A stretch of 64,000 bases of DNA from Macrostomum hystrix (taxonomy: Eukaryota > Platyhelminthes > Macrostomidae): contig CATNEN010000029.1 of NCBI GenBank assembly GCA_950097015.1, positions 124,001 to 188,000 of the forward strand, given 5' to 3'. Every line of letters starts with the position of its first letter. Position 1 is the stretch's first letter. Position numbers and translations under genes: made by a program. This document shows, in pieces, positions 37,101-49,431 of the stretch. The notes below the pieces were generated by a model that did not search any database, was not told the origin of the DNA, and saw only the letters and a list, made by a program, of their open reading frames with translations.

Positions 37101-40100
37101 AGTTTAATGTTCATTTCATAACTTCGATGACTTTTGTTATTCGTAAACTTAAAAAACGCTAATTTTCTAAGAAATCATAGTCATTCTTCTTCTCTGCTCT
37201 GCTCTCGGCAATGCAGCGCCGTCCACCTGAAGGACCTGATGCAGCTGAGCGCAGCCCTGCCAGACAAGCTGACCGGAGCTGCCACAAGTCGGTTTTTCAA
37301 TTTTCGCAAACTGGCCCAACTGGCCCAGACCATCTGCCTGCTGATCTCAGCTCAGGGCACCCCAATCAGTATCGAGGAGAACCCGAACCTGTGCAATACG
37401 CTCAGGGTAAATGCCAAATAATAATAATAATTGCAGGAGGGCTGCGGGCAGTGGCACATCATTTGGTGACACATAGACACGCAGCCAGCGAGAAGGCGAT
37501 TCTGCTCATTTTGCTGACTCCTGACCACACACTCACACAGGTGTGTACATCTGCCCTGATTTTCTCATCGTCAGGCAGTGTACACTTTCACTGTGCCTTA
37601 GAGGTTGGCCTTCAAGCGCGTAAATTGCACGACAAGCCCCCAAGCCTTCTCTCCGCGACTGCGCCCAAAATAAATGTGGCCTCGCCGCGGAATCGAACTT
37701 AGGGACCTTCATGGCGCGAGAGGCAAACGCGTTAACCGCTCTGCCACCGACCTCCTTAAAATAGCTCAAAGAAATTGATATTTAAATCAAATAGTTTAGT
37801 CTCGTCTGTATATCCGTATTCCTCTTTGCAGCTCTCGCTGGATTGTCACTACACGGAGGACGACATCTATGAAGTGTCCCTGCTGAGGGAGCCTCGCTGT
37901 TTGGCTTCGGTAATTTAGTTGCCATGACAACTCGGACAGGTGCTAATTAGGAATTGCAACACGACCAGCCGGAAATGACATCCATTTTGGATGATATGGA
38001 AATTCCTTTACTAATTAAGCATGGAGTCGTAGTCAATGGACTGGAAAGGCCGTTTTACTTGCCCGAGTTTCTACTTCGGAAGGACACAAAACAGCTTCCC
38101 TCAGGCCCAGATTCGAACTCCCGACCTCACAGGTCTGAAGCTCTCACAATAAGGCCTTTTCTTATAAGTCTATACAAGGTAGGCCGACTCATGCTCTCAG
38201 AGGCACCCAGGGATAAAAATAGACAATCAGATAGGGAGGATTCAAGATCCTCGAGCCTGCTATAGTCATCTCGGCCACGATTTGCAAGCCAAACTAATAA
38301 TTATTCAGCAAATTTGTTTCTGCTCCCAGCTGAAATCATTGCACCATGGAGGCTAATAATTTATTTTTCTCTCCGAGAAAGTATTTTCTTATAGTTTTAC
38401 GCTAATGCGACACGAATTGCACTATTAGCCTAGGCTGACTTTGAGATCTAACGTCCCCTGCAACTCAAGCAGCTGCAGTTGGGACTTGAGTTGAGGGGGA
38501 GTTTGAGTAGAAGTCCTAGGAATGCAGCTTTTTTAATCTTTTCAAGTAAAACTTTCATTTCTATTTCAAAGGCTTGCTGAGGTTTTCCGGCCATCGTTTT
38601 ATGGTTGCTAAGGGGCTTACGACTTGTCCACCTGGAAAGCAGATTAGCTTTTCAACTAGAACATGAACAGACACAAAATAGTCTGCTAGCTCTCGTAGAC
38701 TCATGTATGTAAAATAAAACTTTTTTTAAAAATTAACAAAAGTTTCACGTCAACCCACAAGCCTTCAACCCCAACTAAGCCGGTGGTATTCGCGCAGTGG
38801 GTCTCAGGTTCGAAGCCACCACATCCTGAGACGCTTAAGAGGCACATCTTCGACATGGTTGAGGTAAACTCTCGGCAGAAGTCTGTTTCAGTCGCAGCAC
38901 ACTAATTCAATATATTTGACTGCCTCACCCAACCCAACCCACATCCAACCTACATCCACCAATCATATCATCAGTTTCTTATTTTCTAAAAGCCAACCTC
39001 ACTCCGCGTCAGCCCGTCAATCCTGTCTACTCTTATTTTCTAACCCGCGAAGCTCCACCTCACTGGACTCGCTTCAGCCCGCCAATCGTCACCACTCTTA
39101 TTTTCTACCCCAAAAACCCACCTCACTCCGCTTCAGTGCGCCAACCGTCACCACTCTTATTTTCTACCCCAAAAACCCACCTCACTCCCCTTCAGTCCGC
39201 CAATCGTCACTATTCTTATTTTCTAACCCACGAAGCCCCACCTCACTCCGCTTCAGACCAATCAGTATTCCCCTTACGATTATTACTAATGCTCCATTCT
39301 ATTTTACTCTGCTCTATTCAGGCTGTGTTCAAGGTCTATGACCACGACAAGGACGAGATGATTTCCGAAGCTGAATTCGAACAGATTGCAGAGAATTTCC
39401 CCTTCATCGACTCATTCGCTGTGCTAGACACCGACAAGTGAGACTGACAATAATGCCAGGGCTGTAAGGCACTCTCAGGAATTTAAAGTGCAATTTCTAA
39501 ATTTGTCTCGGGTGCAATCGGGTGTTAACTCAGGTGCAACGAAAAATTGTTCCAAAGTGCTCGAAGATGACCAAATTTGGAATGGGCGTAGTTAAGTCAA
39601 ATAGGCGAAGAATTAGAAATTACTTTGAGCACGCTTCGTCACCTCTCAGATATCCCTCAGGTATAGGTCAGGTGAGTAGATTCTTGCGCTAAGCTGTCAT
39701 GTAAGGCGCGGGTGACATGAAACGTCCTTACTCAGCCAGTCAGGCTACAACTGACAGGATTATTTAACAAAAAGCTGATTTACTAAAGCAGAGAACGAAG
39801 AGGAGGCCGCCTGTAAGCCAATGCAGGTGAGAGGAGGCGGGAATCGAAAATTATTTCCCAACCTGACAGAGCTTGCCTGAGAAATATATTGCTATTTGTC
39901 CGAATGAGATCAAAGCATTTTTTGATCCTTAGATATATGGGACATTGTCGCGAACGATTCCTCTGGGAGCTGACAATGGGAGAATTGCATTGGGTCCAAT
40001 GTGCAACCATGCATTTTAGTTGGCAATATTCTATAAAGGATTAGTTGTGCTTTAGCCAGCATTTTCATTCAGTTCCACAACAATCTAATCTACAGTACCC

Positions 40101-43100
40101 GTAGATTCATTTGACTGAAATAGAAATACTATTTCTATTTAATAGAAATTAAAGGTTCTAGAATCTAGATCGTGAAAAATAGTCTAGATTTAGTGAACTA
40201 TTTCTAGAGAACTATTGAGAACTAGACCTAGAGAACTATTGAGAACTAGACCTAGAGAACTATTGAGAACTAGACCTAGAGAACTATTGAGAACTAGACC
40301 TAGAGAACTATTGAGAACTAGACCTAGAGAACTATTGAGAACTAGACCTAGAGAAATATTGAGAACAACATCTAGAGAACTATTGAGAACTAAACCTACA
40401 CATGGAGAACTAGTAAGAACTAGATCTAGAGAGCCATTTGGAACAACACATACAGAACTATTGGGAACTAGACCTTGAGAAGCATTGTTAACTAGATCTA
40501 GAGAAATAATATTCATTCATTCATAGATACCGGGCTATCAATAAAAATCTAATACTACTTGCTATGGGTAGTAAGTTAAGCACTTAAAACACCAATTATC
40601 ACCCTAGCGATGGCTTGATATCGAAGTCCGAGCTGAAGGACTACTTCATTCGGGCTAATTCGCATGCGTTGAAAAGCAGTTTCAAGCACGCCTTCCACGA
40701 GACCTCCTACTTCAAGCCGACCTTCTGTGACCGCTGCGCCGGCCTTCTCTGGGGCCTCATCAAACAGGGCTGGAAGTGCCGCGACTGCGGCATCAACGTG
40801 CACAAGCACTGCAAAGACACCGTCGTCATGGAGTGCCGACGGCCTGGCCACGGCCGCAGCCCTGAGACCCAAACTGCATCAGGTTGGGTTAGCCACTGCT
40901 TCAACTTGATTCAGACACTCTGAATAGCTACTCCATCTTCGTCACTCCATTGTCGTCACTCTGAATGGTCACTCAATCTCAGTCACTCTGAATAGTCACT
41001 CAATCTCAGTCACTCTGAATAGTCACTCAATCTCAGTCACTCTGAATAGTCACACAATCTCAGTCACTCTGAATAGTCACTCAATCTCAGTCACTCTGAA
41101 TAGTCACTCTGAATAGTCACTCAATCTCAGTCACTCTGAATAGTCACTCAATCTCAGTCACTATGAATAGTCACTCAATCTCAGTCACTATGAATAGTCA
41201 CTCAATCTCAGTCACTCTGAATAATCACTCAATCTCAGTCACTATGAATAGTCACTCAATCTCAGTCACTCTGAATAATCACTCAATCTCAGTCACTCTG
41301 AATAGTCACTCAATCTCAGTCACTCTGAATAGTCACTCAATCTCAGTCACTCTGAATAGTCACTCAATCTCAGTCACTCTGAATAGTCACACAATCTCAG
41401 TCACTCTGAATAGTCACTCTGAATAGTCACTCAATCTCAGTCACTCTGAATAGTCACTCAATCTCAGTCACTATGAATAGTCACTCAATCTCAGTCACTA
41501 TGAATAGTCACTCAATCTCAGTCACTCTGAATAATCACTCAATCTCAGTCACTCTGAATAGTCACTCAATCTCAGTCACTCTGAATAGTCACTCAATCTC
41601 AGTCACTCTGAATAGTCACTCAATCTCAGTCACTCTGAATAGTCACTCAATCTCAGTCACTCTGAATAGTCACTCAATCTCAGTCACTCTGAATAGTCAC
41701 TCAATCTCAGTCACTCTGAATAGTCACTCAATCTCAGTCACTCTGAATAGTCACTCAATCTCAGTCACTCTGAATAATCACTCAATCTCAGTCACTCTGA
41801 ATAGTCACTCAATCTCAGTCACTCTGAATAGTCACTCAATCTCAGTCACTCTGAATAGTCACTCAATCTCAGTCACTCTGAATAGTCACTCAATCTCAGT
41901 CACTATGAATAGTCACTCTGAATAGTCACTCCCCCGTCACTTGGACAACGTCCCTGTCTCCTCAGGTGGCAACCCTGGCGGCGGCAACAACACCACCTCC
42001 GTCTCCCAACTCGATGTTCAACAGCTCACGTCGGTCCAGGAGTTTCCAGGCGGCGGCAGAGGTCAGCAGTCGTCCCGACAGTCGCCGCCACTGCCGCCAG
42101 CATTGAGAAGGGAGGAGCGGTCTGCTCAAACTGATTTGAGCGCCCTCGGTACGGCTGAGGGATGGAGCCCCTTTGCGGAAACAAAGGAACTCGACAGGCT
42201 GGCACAAGTGAGATCTCTGGAACTAGATCTCTATGGAACTAGATCTCTAAGGAACTAGATCTCTATGGAACTAGATCTCTATGGAACTAGATCTCTAAGG
42301 AACTAGATCTCTATGGAACTAGATCTCTATGGAACTAGATCTCTATGGAACTAGATCTCTATGGAACTAGATCTCTAAGGAACTAGATCTCTAAGGAACT
42401 AGATCTGTATGGAACTAGATCTCTATGGAACTAGATCTCTAAGGAACTAGATCTCTATGGAACTAGATCTCTAAGGAAATAGATCTCTAAGGAACTAGAT
42501 CTCTATGAAACTAGATCTCTAAGGAACTAGATCTCTAAGGAACTAGATCTCTAAGGAACTAGATCTCTAAGGAACTAGATCTCTAAGGAACTAGATCTCT
42601 ATGGAACTAGATCTCTATGGAACTAGATCTCTATGGAACTAGATCTCTATGGAACTAGATCTCTATGGAACTAGATCTCTATGGAACTAGATCTCTATGG
42701 AACTAGATCTCTATGGAACTAGATCTCTATGGAACTAGATCTCTAAGGAACTAGATCTCTAAGGAACTAGATCTGTATGGAACTAGATCTCTATGGAACT
42801 AGATCTCTAAGGAACTAGATCTCTATGGAACTAGATCTCTATGGAACTAGATCTCTAAGGAACTAGATCTTTATGGAACTAGATCTCTATGGAACTAGAT
42901 CTCTATGGAACTAGATCTCTAAGGAACTAGATCTCTATGGAATTAGATCTCTAAGGAACTAGATCTCTATGGAACCAGATCTCTATGGAACTAAATCTCT
43001 ATGGAACTAGATCTCTAAGGAACTAGATCTGTATGGAACTTGATCTCTATGGAACTAGATCTCTATGGAACTTAAACTCTATGGAACTAGATCTCTAAGG

Positions 43101-43504
43101 AACTAGATCTCTATGGAACTAGATCTCTAAGGAACTAGAACTCTATGGAACTAGATCTCTATGGAACTAGATCTCTATGGAACCAGATCTCTATGGAACT
43201 AAATCTCTATGGAACTAGATCTCTAAGGAACTAGATCTGTATGGAACTTGATTTTTCTAGGAAATGTAATTTGGTGCAAAACCTTGGTAAAAAGCCGGGA
43301 CACAACGAGCCTGTTGATCGTTTCCTCTCCTAGGAGAACACGCGCCTGCGCAATGAGACTGCTCAGCTGAGGCTTCAGGCGCAGAGCCAGGCGGCAAGCA
43401 TTGCGAGCCTGAGGTCCCAGATGTTCGGCATGCGACAGCAGACGCTCAACTTTATCCTGCGCCAGATGGATGCGCTGGATATTCAGCGGAACTCCGAGGT
43501 CTAG
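34151..43504 (+). CDS. RASGRP: Ras guanyl-releasing protein (RasGRP) homologue
   Basis: Guanine-nucleotide exchange factor for Ras/Rap, recruited by diacylglycerol and tuned by calcium. Exons: 34151-34251, 34338-34497 (acceptor 34320 also possible), 34882-35013, 35108-35258, 35732-35905, 36436-36552, 36624-36721, 37217-37406, 37832-37909, 38762-38863, 39322-39437, 40608-40882, 41966-42207, 43334-43504. All phases agree; with the candidate start the protein is 705 residues, normal for the family. REM domain: exons 1-3 (RGGTLRGLVEFG to MIRFWIQKYPS). RasGEF core: LEPEQLAAQLTVLEFKAFRR, NGLSQWVQCMILSKSTP, YNSLMSVIGGLNHSSIARL and FKIPIL/AVHLKDLMQL. Two EF-hands: DHDKDEMISEAE, and DTDNDGLISKSE split across exons 11/12. 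C1: HAFHETSYFKPTFC to VVMEC, with all Cys/His ligands. The C-terminal exon is a Gln/Leu coiled coil. Confidence 0.95.
34520..34780. repeat. ~113-bp repeat with ATTGG boxes in RasGRP intron 2
   Basis: About 2.3 copies of a unit containing CTGATTGGCT, GCGATAATT and TTTCTCACCCCTCACAAA. Several ATTGG (inverted CCAAT) motifs result. The intron could be regulatory, or this may simply be a decayed long-unit tandem repeat. Confidence 0.6.
35285..35665. repeat. 28-bp repeat in RasGRP intron 4
   Basis: Units GAATCGAAGCAGGAATCGTA followed by CCTACGTA, about 13 copies, decaying to the right. Confidence 0.9.
36080..36365. repeat. ~29-bp repeat in RasGRP intron 5
   Basis: Imperfect units with AATTAGACAGGCGATAAG and AACATGACT. 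Confined to the intron between exons 5 and 6. Confidence 0.8.
37418..37757 (-). mobile_element. tRNA-derived SINE, copy 3 (RasGRP intron 8)
   Basis: The best-preserved head of the family. On the minus strand GGTGGCAGAGCGGTTAACGC is box A-like and AAGTTCGATTCC is box B-like, about 30 bases apart. The body has GTACACTGCCTGACGATGAG. The tail is CAGCCCTCCTGCAATTATTA with an ATT repeat. The tail end lies about 10 bases inside the intron, next to the donor of the exon ending at 37406. It is inserted antisense to RasGRP. Confidence 0.88.
38046..38170 (-). mobile_element. Possible second tRNA-like SINE remnant
   Basis: The minus strand has GAGGTCGGGAGTTCGAATCT, a tRNA T-arm-like box B, preceded by GCTTCAGACCTGT. 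Similar stretches occur at 34082-34106 and 63002-63030 (minus strand), with a weaker one at 11889-11912. Only the box B half is clear. Confidence 0.4.
38985..39262. repeat. ~59-bp repeat in RasGRP intron 10
   Basis: About 4-5 units with CACCTCACTCCGCTTCAG, CGCCAATCGTCACCACTC and TTATTTTCTACCCC. Confidence 0.85.
40195..40505. repeat. 24-bp repeat in RasGRP intron 11
   Basis: Units GAACTATTGAGAACTAGACC followed by TAGA, about 13 copies, the last ones degenerate. Confidence 0.9.
40965..41932. repeat. 27-bp satellite in RasGRP intron 12
   Basis: About 35 units, core AGTCACTCAATCTCAGTCAC followed by TCTGAAT. A 15-bp deletion unit recurs with the same flanking variants near 41105 and 41415, showing a duplicated block of about 0.3 kb. 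Confidence 0.95.
42210..43256. repeat. 16-bp satellite in RasGRP intron 13
   Basis: About 65 copies of GGAACTAGATCTCTAT (or CTAA), each with a BglII site AGATCT. It begins within the first bases of the intron: the donor GTGAGATCTCTGG already contains most of the unit. Confidence 0.97.
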
Positions 43505-43544
43505 GAGAGTGAAACACTCATAAGACCAATTCTGATTAAGGGAA

Positions 43545-43915
43545 ATCCCGAACCACCAGAATCCAGTTTCCGGGAAATCCACAACTGTCTAAATCCATAT
43601 TCAGGGAAATCCAGAAATGTCTAAATCGAGATTCGGGGAAGTCCACAACTGTCAAAATCCAGATTTGGGGAAATCCAGATTTGGGGAAATCCAGATTTGG
43701 GGAAATCCAGATTTGGGGAAATCCAGATTTGGGGAAATCCAGATTTGGGGAAATCCAGATTTGGGGAAATCCAGATTTGGGGAAATCCAGATTTGGGGAA
43801 ATCCAAAAATTTCTAAATCCAGATTCGGGAAATCCATAATTGTCTAAATCAAGATTTGGGGAAATCCAGATTCGTGGAAATCCAGAAATGTCTAATTCGA
43901 GATCCAAGGAAATCC
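43545..43915. repeat. 16-bp repeat downstream of RasGRP
   Basis: GGGGAAATCCAGATTT units, perfect in the centre, degenerate at both edges. Lies just past the RasGRP stop, probably in the 3' untranslated region. Confidence 0.95.
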
Positions 43916-45360
43916 CGAACCTATCAACCAACAACTAGTTATTTTTCGTATTTTGCAGAACTGTCATCTCGCTCCTCGCAGAACTGTCCCTAATTATGCG
44001 CCTTCTTCACGGTATAGTTCTGAAAGAAACTTTAAATATTTTATTAATACTTTTATTGATAGAATATTTTCTGAGTCCCAATAGCTTTTCAATCGTGCAG
44101 CGCAAGAAACTAAATTGCATGTTATTTTACGTCTTTGAGCAATTAGCGTTTTGAATGGATGGCCTGCTTTCAATGCCAGATCAATAAAAATATTTTAATC
44201 GATAACAAACTATTTGGCATCAGTATTAACGAATTACATTTCAGGCCCGTTACATTTACATTTGCTGAGGTGCGCGGAATTCGACTTTGTGCTTTTGTAA
44301 GCAACCTGTAATCCACAATCCGGAAAGAAAGTTTAAGCGACTAAATAAATATTATTTTATTTGTATTTTAGTAAAGTATCATTCCAAATATATTTCGATT
44401 TGAATAAAACAACGATATAAAAAGTGCACTATCCAATTAACATCGTAAAATTTATATATTTCATTTTGACCTGACTACCTCAAAGTTAAATAACACTGAA
44501 ATTCTAAAAAGCATTTTTACTATATAATTAGCAATCCAAAGTCCAAACCTAAGAGCTCTGAAAATAGAATGTGTTTAACTAGTGTTTTTCTAAAAATAGA
44601 CTATTCACGGTAAACCCCAATCTAAAAATAGCCTTTCCAGACGAACCAGATCTAAATATAGAATGGCCGCTGAAGAACCCCAATCTAAATATGGTAATAC
44701 GCGAAAACCATATTTCTAAAACTAGAATGGAGATCTCAGTTATCTTATCTTAATGTCTAAGTTAAAAAAAATTATGGTGCACATCGTCTAGTAGCCTGTC
44801 GGTTGGATGAGTAAAATGGCCAAAATAATGGACATATAATCGATTGATTTATGCCTCTAAAACGCGCAGGGTCAGAGGTGCCTAGCTGGTTGGCTATCAC
44901 AGAGAGGTACATACTGAAATTGGATAATAGACAACGTTTAACTGTATAGCACACGATAGATATAAAGCTGTTTACACTATGATAGTTAGTAAAAATCAAT
45001 TGATGGACGCTCACTTTTAGAACTCCGCACAGTCGACTCAAACAAGACTGCAATTTACGAGGGCGTCAAGACACGAAAGAATGAAAATATCAGATTTTAC
45101 AACAGCACTATAGTGTGAACCGCACGCTGAACATCGAAAAATGAAGAGGTTCTCTTTCAGAAAAAAAGAGAAAATGAATTTTACTAAGTCGTCTGCAGGT
45201 CAGTCCGAATGAGGCACCTAGAGGCGAATCGAGTGAGTCGTTTAAAACATACCGCCGCACAAACGCACATACGACGTACTTACTATAAGTAGAAACAAAC
45301 GGAAAAATACATCGCGAACAATAGCTGTTAAAAAATGTTAGTATCCCATTTCATTTGCGA
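43916..45360. other. Spacer after RasGRP
   Basis: AT-rich, no supported gene. An AATAAA at 44183-44188 (plus strand), about 680 bases after the RasGRP stop, is a candidate poly(A) signal. Confidence 0.4.
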
Positions 45361-45371
45361 CATCGGGTGCA

Positions 45372-45838
45372 CTGACAGGACAGAGCGACAGGACAGAGTG
45401 ACAAGACAGAGCGACAGGACAGGGTGACAGGACAGAGTGACAGGACAGAGTGACAGGACATAGTGACAGGACAGAGTGACAGGACATAGTGACAGGACAG
45501 AGCGACAGGACAGAGTGACAGGACAGAGTGACAGGACAGAGTGACAGGACAGAGCGACAGGACAAAGTGACAAGACAGAGCGACAGGGCGGAGTGACAGG
45601 ACATGGTGACAGGACAGAGTGACAGGACACAGTGACAGGACAGGGTGACAGGACAGGGTGACAGGACAGGGTGATAGGACAGGGTGACAGGACAGGGTGA
45701 CAGGACAGGGTGACAGGACAGAGTGACAGGACAGGGTGACCGGACAGGGTGACCGGACAGGGTGACAGGACAGGGTGACAGGACAGGGTGACAGGACAGA
45801 GTGACAGGACAGGGTGACAGGACAGGGTGACAGGAAAG
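45372..45838. repeat. 14-bp satellite
   Basis: GTGACAGGACAGAG/GTGACAGGACAGGG units, about 33 copies. The period is not divisible by three, yet three minus-strand frames stay open because the unit has no stop codon in any frame on that strand. Confidence 0.95.
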
Positions 45839-46440
45839 AGATGGAGTACAGAGTGCAGAGTGACAAGCTGGTGTTGCGAAAGTTCGGAATGCAGAGGCGA
45901 CTAGAAGGAAAAACAGATTAGGAAGCATAAATTACTGAAAAGGCGCGAGTTACTCAGCGGGCATCCCATTTTGTCCTTCTAAAATCGCCCTGGTATACCG
46001 AAGTCTGACAGAAAGACAATTTTTGGGAATAAGAACAATCACTTGATTTTTAGTACTTGATTAATGCTGGACAGATAATTGTCATAAAAATAATTACTCG
46101 ATATATAGGCTTTAAACATCAAGCTTAACAAAACCAAAAACCACATTGGGCAACATACACCCTGAAAATGAATGCAACAATTAATAAGAAAGTAAGAAAT
46201 AAGTTAGGGTTTAGTGTTGAAAATGTGCAACCAAAGACACAGCAAAAAATAGGAAAAATTAGAAATAGAAACTTAGAATCTTTGCACAAGAAATTCATTT
46301 GTTAACCCAATTTCCAACTCAATCAGCCAATCGGAGACAAGGCGAAAAACTTCGTCCCCAACTAGCCAATGAGAAATCAGCAAAGATTGTCTCTCCTCCC
46401 CACCCAGTCCAGGCCAGCCAATCGGCGTCGACTAATTTGT
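45839..46440. other. Spacer 3' of the CEP170 homologue
   Basis: No supported gene on either strand. Confidence 0.35.
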
Positions 46441-46575
46441 TCATTTGGCCCCGCGGCCGCTGGGCGGCGGATCGATCGGTTGGAAGCCGCGCATCTCGCT
46501 ATTAATCCTGTCCCGTTCCATCAGGTATTCGCCTTCGGAGCAGCTGCCAAGAGCCGAACTTCTGCCGCTCTTTGC
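46441..46575 (-). CDS. Candidate last exon of the CEP170 homologue
   Basis: An acceptor (GTCTTTCCTCAG) is followed by an open frame of 44 codons, AKSGRSSALGSCSEGEYLME onward, ending PPSGRGAK and TGA, with coding-like composition. If exon 47304-47736 ends at its GTATGT donor (phase 1), this exon would instead be read in another frame that stops after 23 codons. The join is unresolved; it may belong to a different isoform or gene. Confidence 0.45.
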   Translation of the reverse strand, partial: AKSGRSSALGSCSEGEYLMERDRINSEMRGFQPIDPPPSGRGAK

Positions 46576-46884
46576 CTGAGGAAAGACCGCCCGCTCGATT
46601 ACTGCGAATAGAAAATTGAGATAAATTTTATAAAAAACTTTTGCACATACCAATCAGCCTACTCAGTCTGCAGTTTGATAGTAGTTTAGGCAGAATTATT
46701 TTCAGTAGCTTTAGCATTGCTTTGAATTTCGATACAAAAGCAGCTGCATCTTACATTTTCCTAACTATTTTAAGGCTAGTAACGAAGTATAAAATTAATC
46801 CCAGAAACATACTCGGCCCTTAATTAGGCCAAGGAAAGAAAGGATGAGAGAAATATAGCTGTAATATGAAGTATTGACCGGCCG

Positions 46885-47278
46885 TTGTACCGGGACTTAG
46901 AAATCGAAAATTAGAAATCGGGATTTAGAAATCCGGATTAAGAATTCGGGATTAAGAAATCGGGATTTAGAAATCCGGATTAGGAATTCGGGATTAAGAA
47001 ATTGGGAGTTAGAAATCGGCCGTTGTACCGGGACTTAAAAATCGAAAATAAGAAATCGGAATTTAGAAATCTGGATTAAGAATTTGGGATTAAGAAATCG
47101 GGATTTAGAAATCGGGATTAAGAAATCGTGATTTAGAAATCAGGATTAAGAAATCGGGATTTAGAAATCGGGATTAAGAGATCGGGATTTAGAAATAGGG
47201 ATTAAGAAATCGGGATTAAGAGATCGGGATTTAGAAATAGGGTTTTAGAAATCGGGATTTAGAAATCGGGATTCGGAA
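46885..47278. repeat. 14-bp repeat next to CEP170 exon
   Basis: AAATCGGGATTTAG/AAATCGGGATTAAG units, about 27 copies. The array runs directly into the CEP170-type exon at 47285 and supplies its in-frame stop codon. Confidence 0.93.
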
Positions 47279-48369
47279 ATGGAATCATCAGTCTGCGACA
47301 TACTCGATAGCTGGTACTGCACTGCTTGCAGATTGTACAGGCAGTTGTTCAGCGTGTCCTGCAGCTGACTTCGCTGCTGCTGCTGCTGCTGCTGTTGAAG
47401 CCGATCCGGACTGCGCTGCTGAAGCATCGGCAGGTCCTCCGCCGGGCTCGGGGTCCGGCTAAGATGGCGACTGCGACGCAGTTTGGCCAACAGCTCGTCG
47501 GAGCAGCGGCGCAGCTTGCAGGACATCTGCAGAAGGCTAGCGGCCAGGACAGTGTCGTAGACGGCTCCTCCGTCAGCTGCGGCGGCGGCTGCTGCGGCGG
47601 CAGTCGAAGATGCGGAAGAAGGCAGCACAGCTGCGGAGCGGCTCCGGTGGTTGCCGAGAGTGGCAGCAGCCGATGGCGAGTGGCAGCAATGCACCGGAGA
47701 GAAGGCCGACAGACGACCAGTGACGTTGCCGTAGTCCTGTCCAGCATAAGCATCAGTTTTGTTGAATAGCATCACGGGAGTTAGCAAGAACATTCCTAAC
47801 CTACTGAATAGCCACCTCAACATCCATCTCACTCCATTCTATCACACGACCCTCATACTGACAGCCACCTCACTCCATCTGTCCATTCTTACACCCATCC
47901 CTCATTCCGACAGCCACCTCACTCCATTTTAACACCCATCCCTCATTTCGACTGCCACCCCACTCCATTCTAAGACCCACCTCTCACACTGACAGCCACC
48001 TCACTCCATCTGTCCATTCTAACATTCATCCTTCATTCTGACAGCCACCCCCTCCATTCTAACACCCACCCCTTTTATTCCCCTTCTCCATCAATAGGTT
48101 TCAGCCAATGGCTGGCAGCCGCAACGCACATCATGCCTGGTCAGCCTCTCCAGATCTCTGCTGAGCTCGGAGCCGGAGCCAAATCTAGCCTGGTTAGCCA
48201 GCTGACGAGCCAGCAGGTCCTCGCTAGAGGCGCCCTGCTGCTGGTAGCGGATGCTGGCCTCGTGAAGGCTCAGCGGCCTGCTGGAACCAACGATACCGCC
48301 GAGGAAACGGGCATCGAAAGCCTGCTGCCTCGGTTGCGGCTTGCTACGCTGCTGTATGAATATCAGCTG

Positions 48370-48400
<31 letters not shown>

Positions 48401-49393
48401 TGTTGCTGAGTGTAACAGGATGTGGGAAGCCGGGAAGGCTGCGTTGGCATTTGGGACGCCTTCAAAGAGTGCCTGCCGTACTCGAATCGGACAGGCTCAC
48501 CACTGGATCCGCCAGAGCCACCGCTGCCGCTTCTGAGCCTCTGCGCCTGTTGCTGCTGCTGTTGTTGTTGTTGTTGCTGCTGTCCCGGAGACAGACCAGA
48601 CGAGCTGCCCCTGAGAGCCGATAGCCGAGATCGGATTCCGCCACCGCGCGGCGGTGGCACGGTGTCGTATGGATTGGCGCAGTCTTCGGCTAGCGCGTCA
48701 ATCACTGACGAAGGCAGGGAGCTGCGCTTCTTGATCACCGGATGCTGCTGCTGATGTGGCAGGTGCTGGTACTGCTGTTGGTACTGCTGCTGATACTGGT
48801 TAGGGTGCTGGTGCCCGCGGTATGCCTGCTGCGGTGACACGCCCCCCTCTGAGTCGTCTGACGAGATCTCGTCGTCCATGATTGCCGACGAGGCTGACGC
48901 CGCCGCCACAGCGGCCGCTGCTGCCGCCGCCGATTCTTCGTCGTCGGCGAAGGGGATGTCCAGTGCGCTGCGAGCCAGTCGGGCCTCCATGTCGTGCAGG
49001 AGGGTGGCCGTGTCGTGCAGCAGGCAGGCCGTGTCCAAGCCGCCGACGCCGCCGCAGCCGAAGCCGTCGTCCTGTCGCAGTCTGAAGGACACCATGCTCT
49101 GGCTCATGATGGCAGCCGCGGCTTCTGCACCGCTAGCCGTCGACGCCAAGGGAGGACCCGCCCTCAAGCAGGCCGCAACGACAGCGGTGTCGGCAGCTTC
49201 GGCTCTGCTTGACAGCGACCCTGTCACAATTGGCGTCGGCTTTGACGCCACCGCGGCTGCTGCAGTTGAGGCTGCAGGGAATGACCGATAGCCCAGATCG
49301 TTCAGCTGCGAATCAGAGGCCAATAGGCGCCGTGTGTCCTGCAGCTGCTGCTGCTGCCGGCTGCTGTAGTGCTGCTGCTGCTGCTGCTGTTGC

Positions 49394-49431
<38 letters not shown>

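Noticed and set aside
37690-37757. Genuine tRNA gene on the minus strand
   Set aside because: Box A- and B-like motifs are present, but the sequence continues into a SINE body shared with other copies and no clean acceptor stem was seen.
45338-45928. Cys/Val/Leu/Ser repeat protein in three minus frames
   Set aside because: 14-bp satellite open in all three minus frames, so the openness carries no information.
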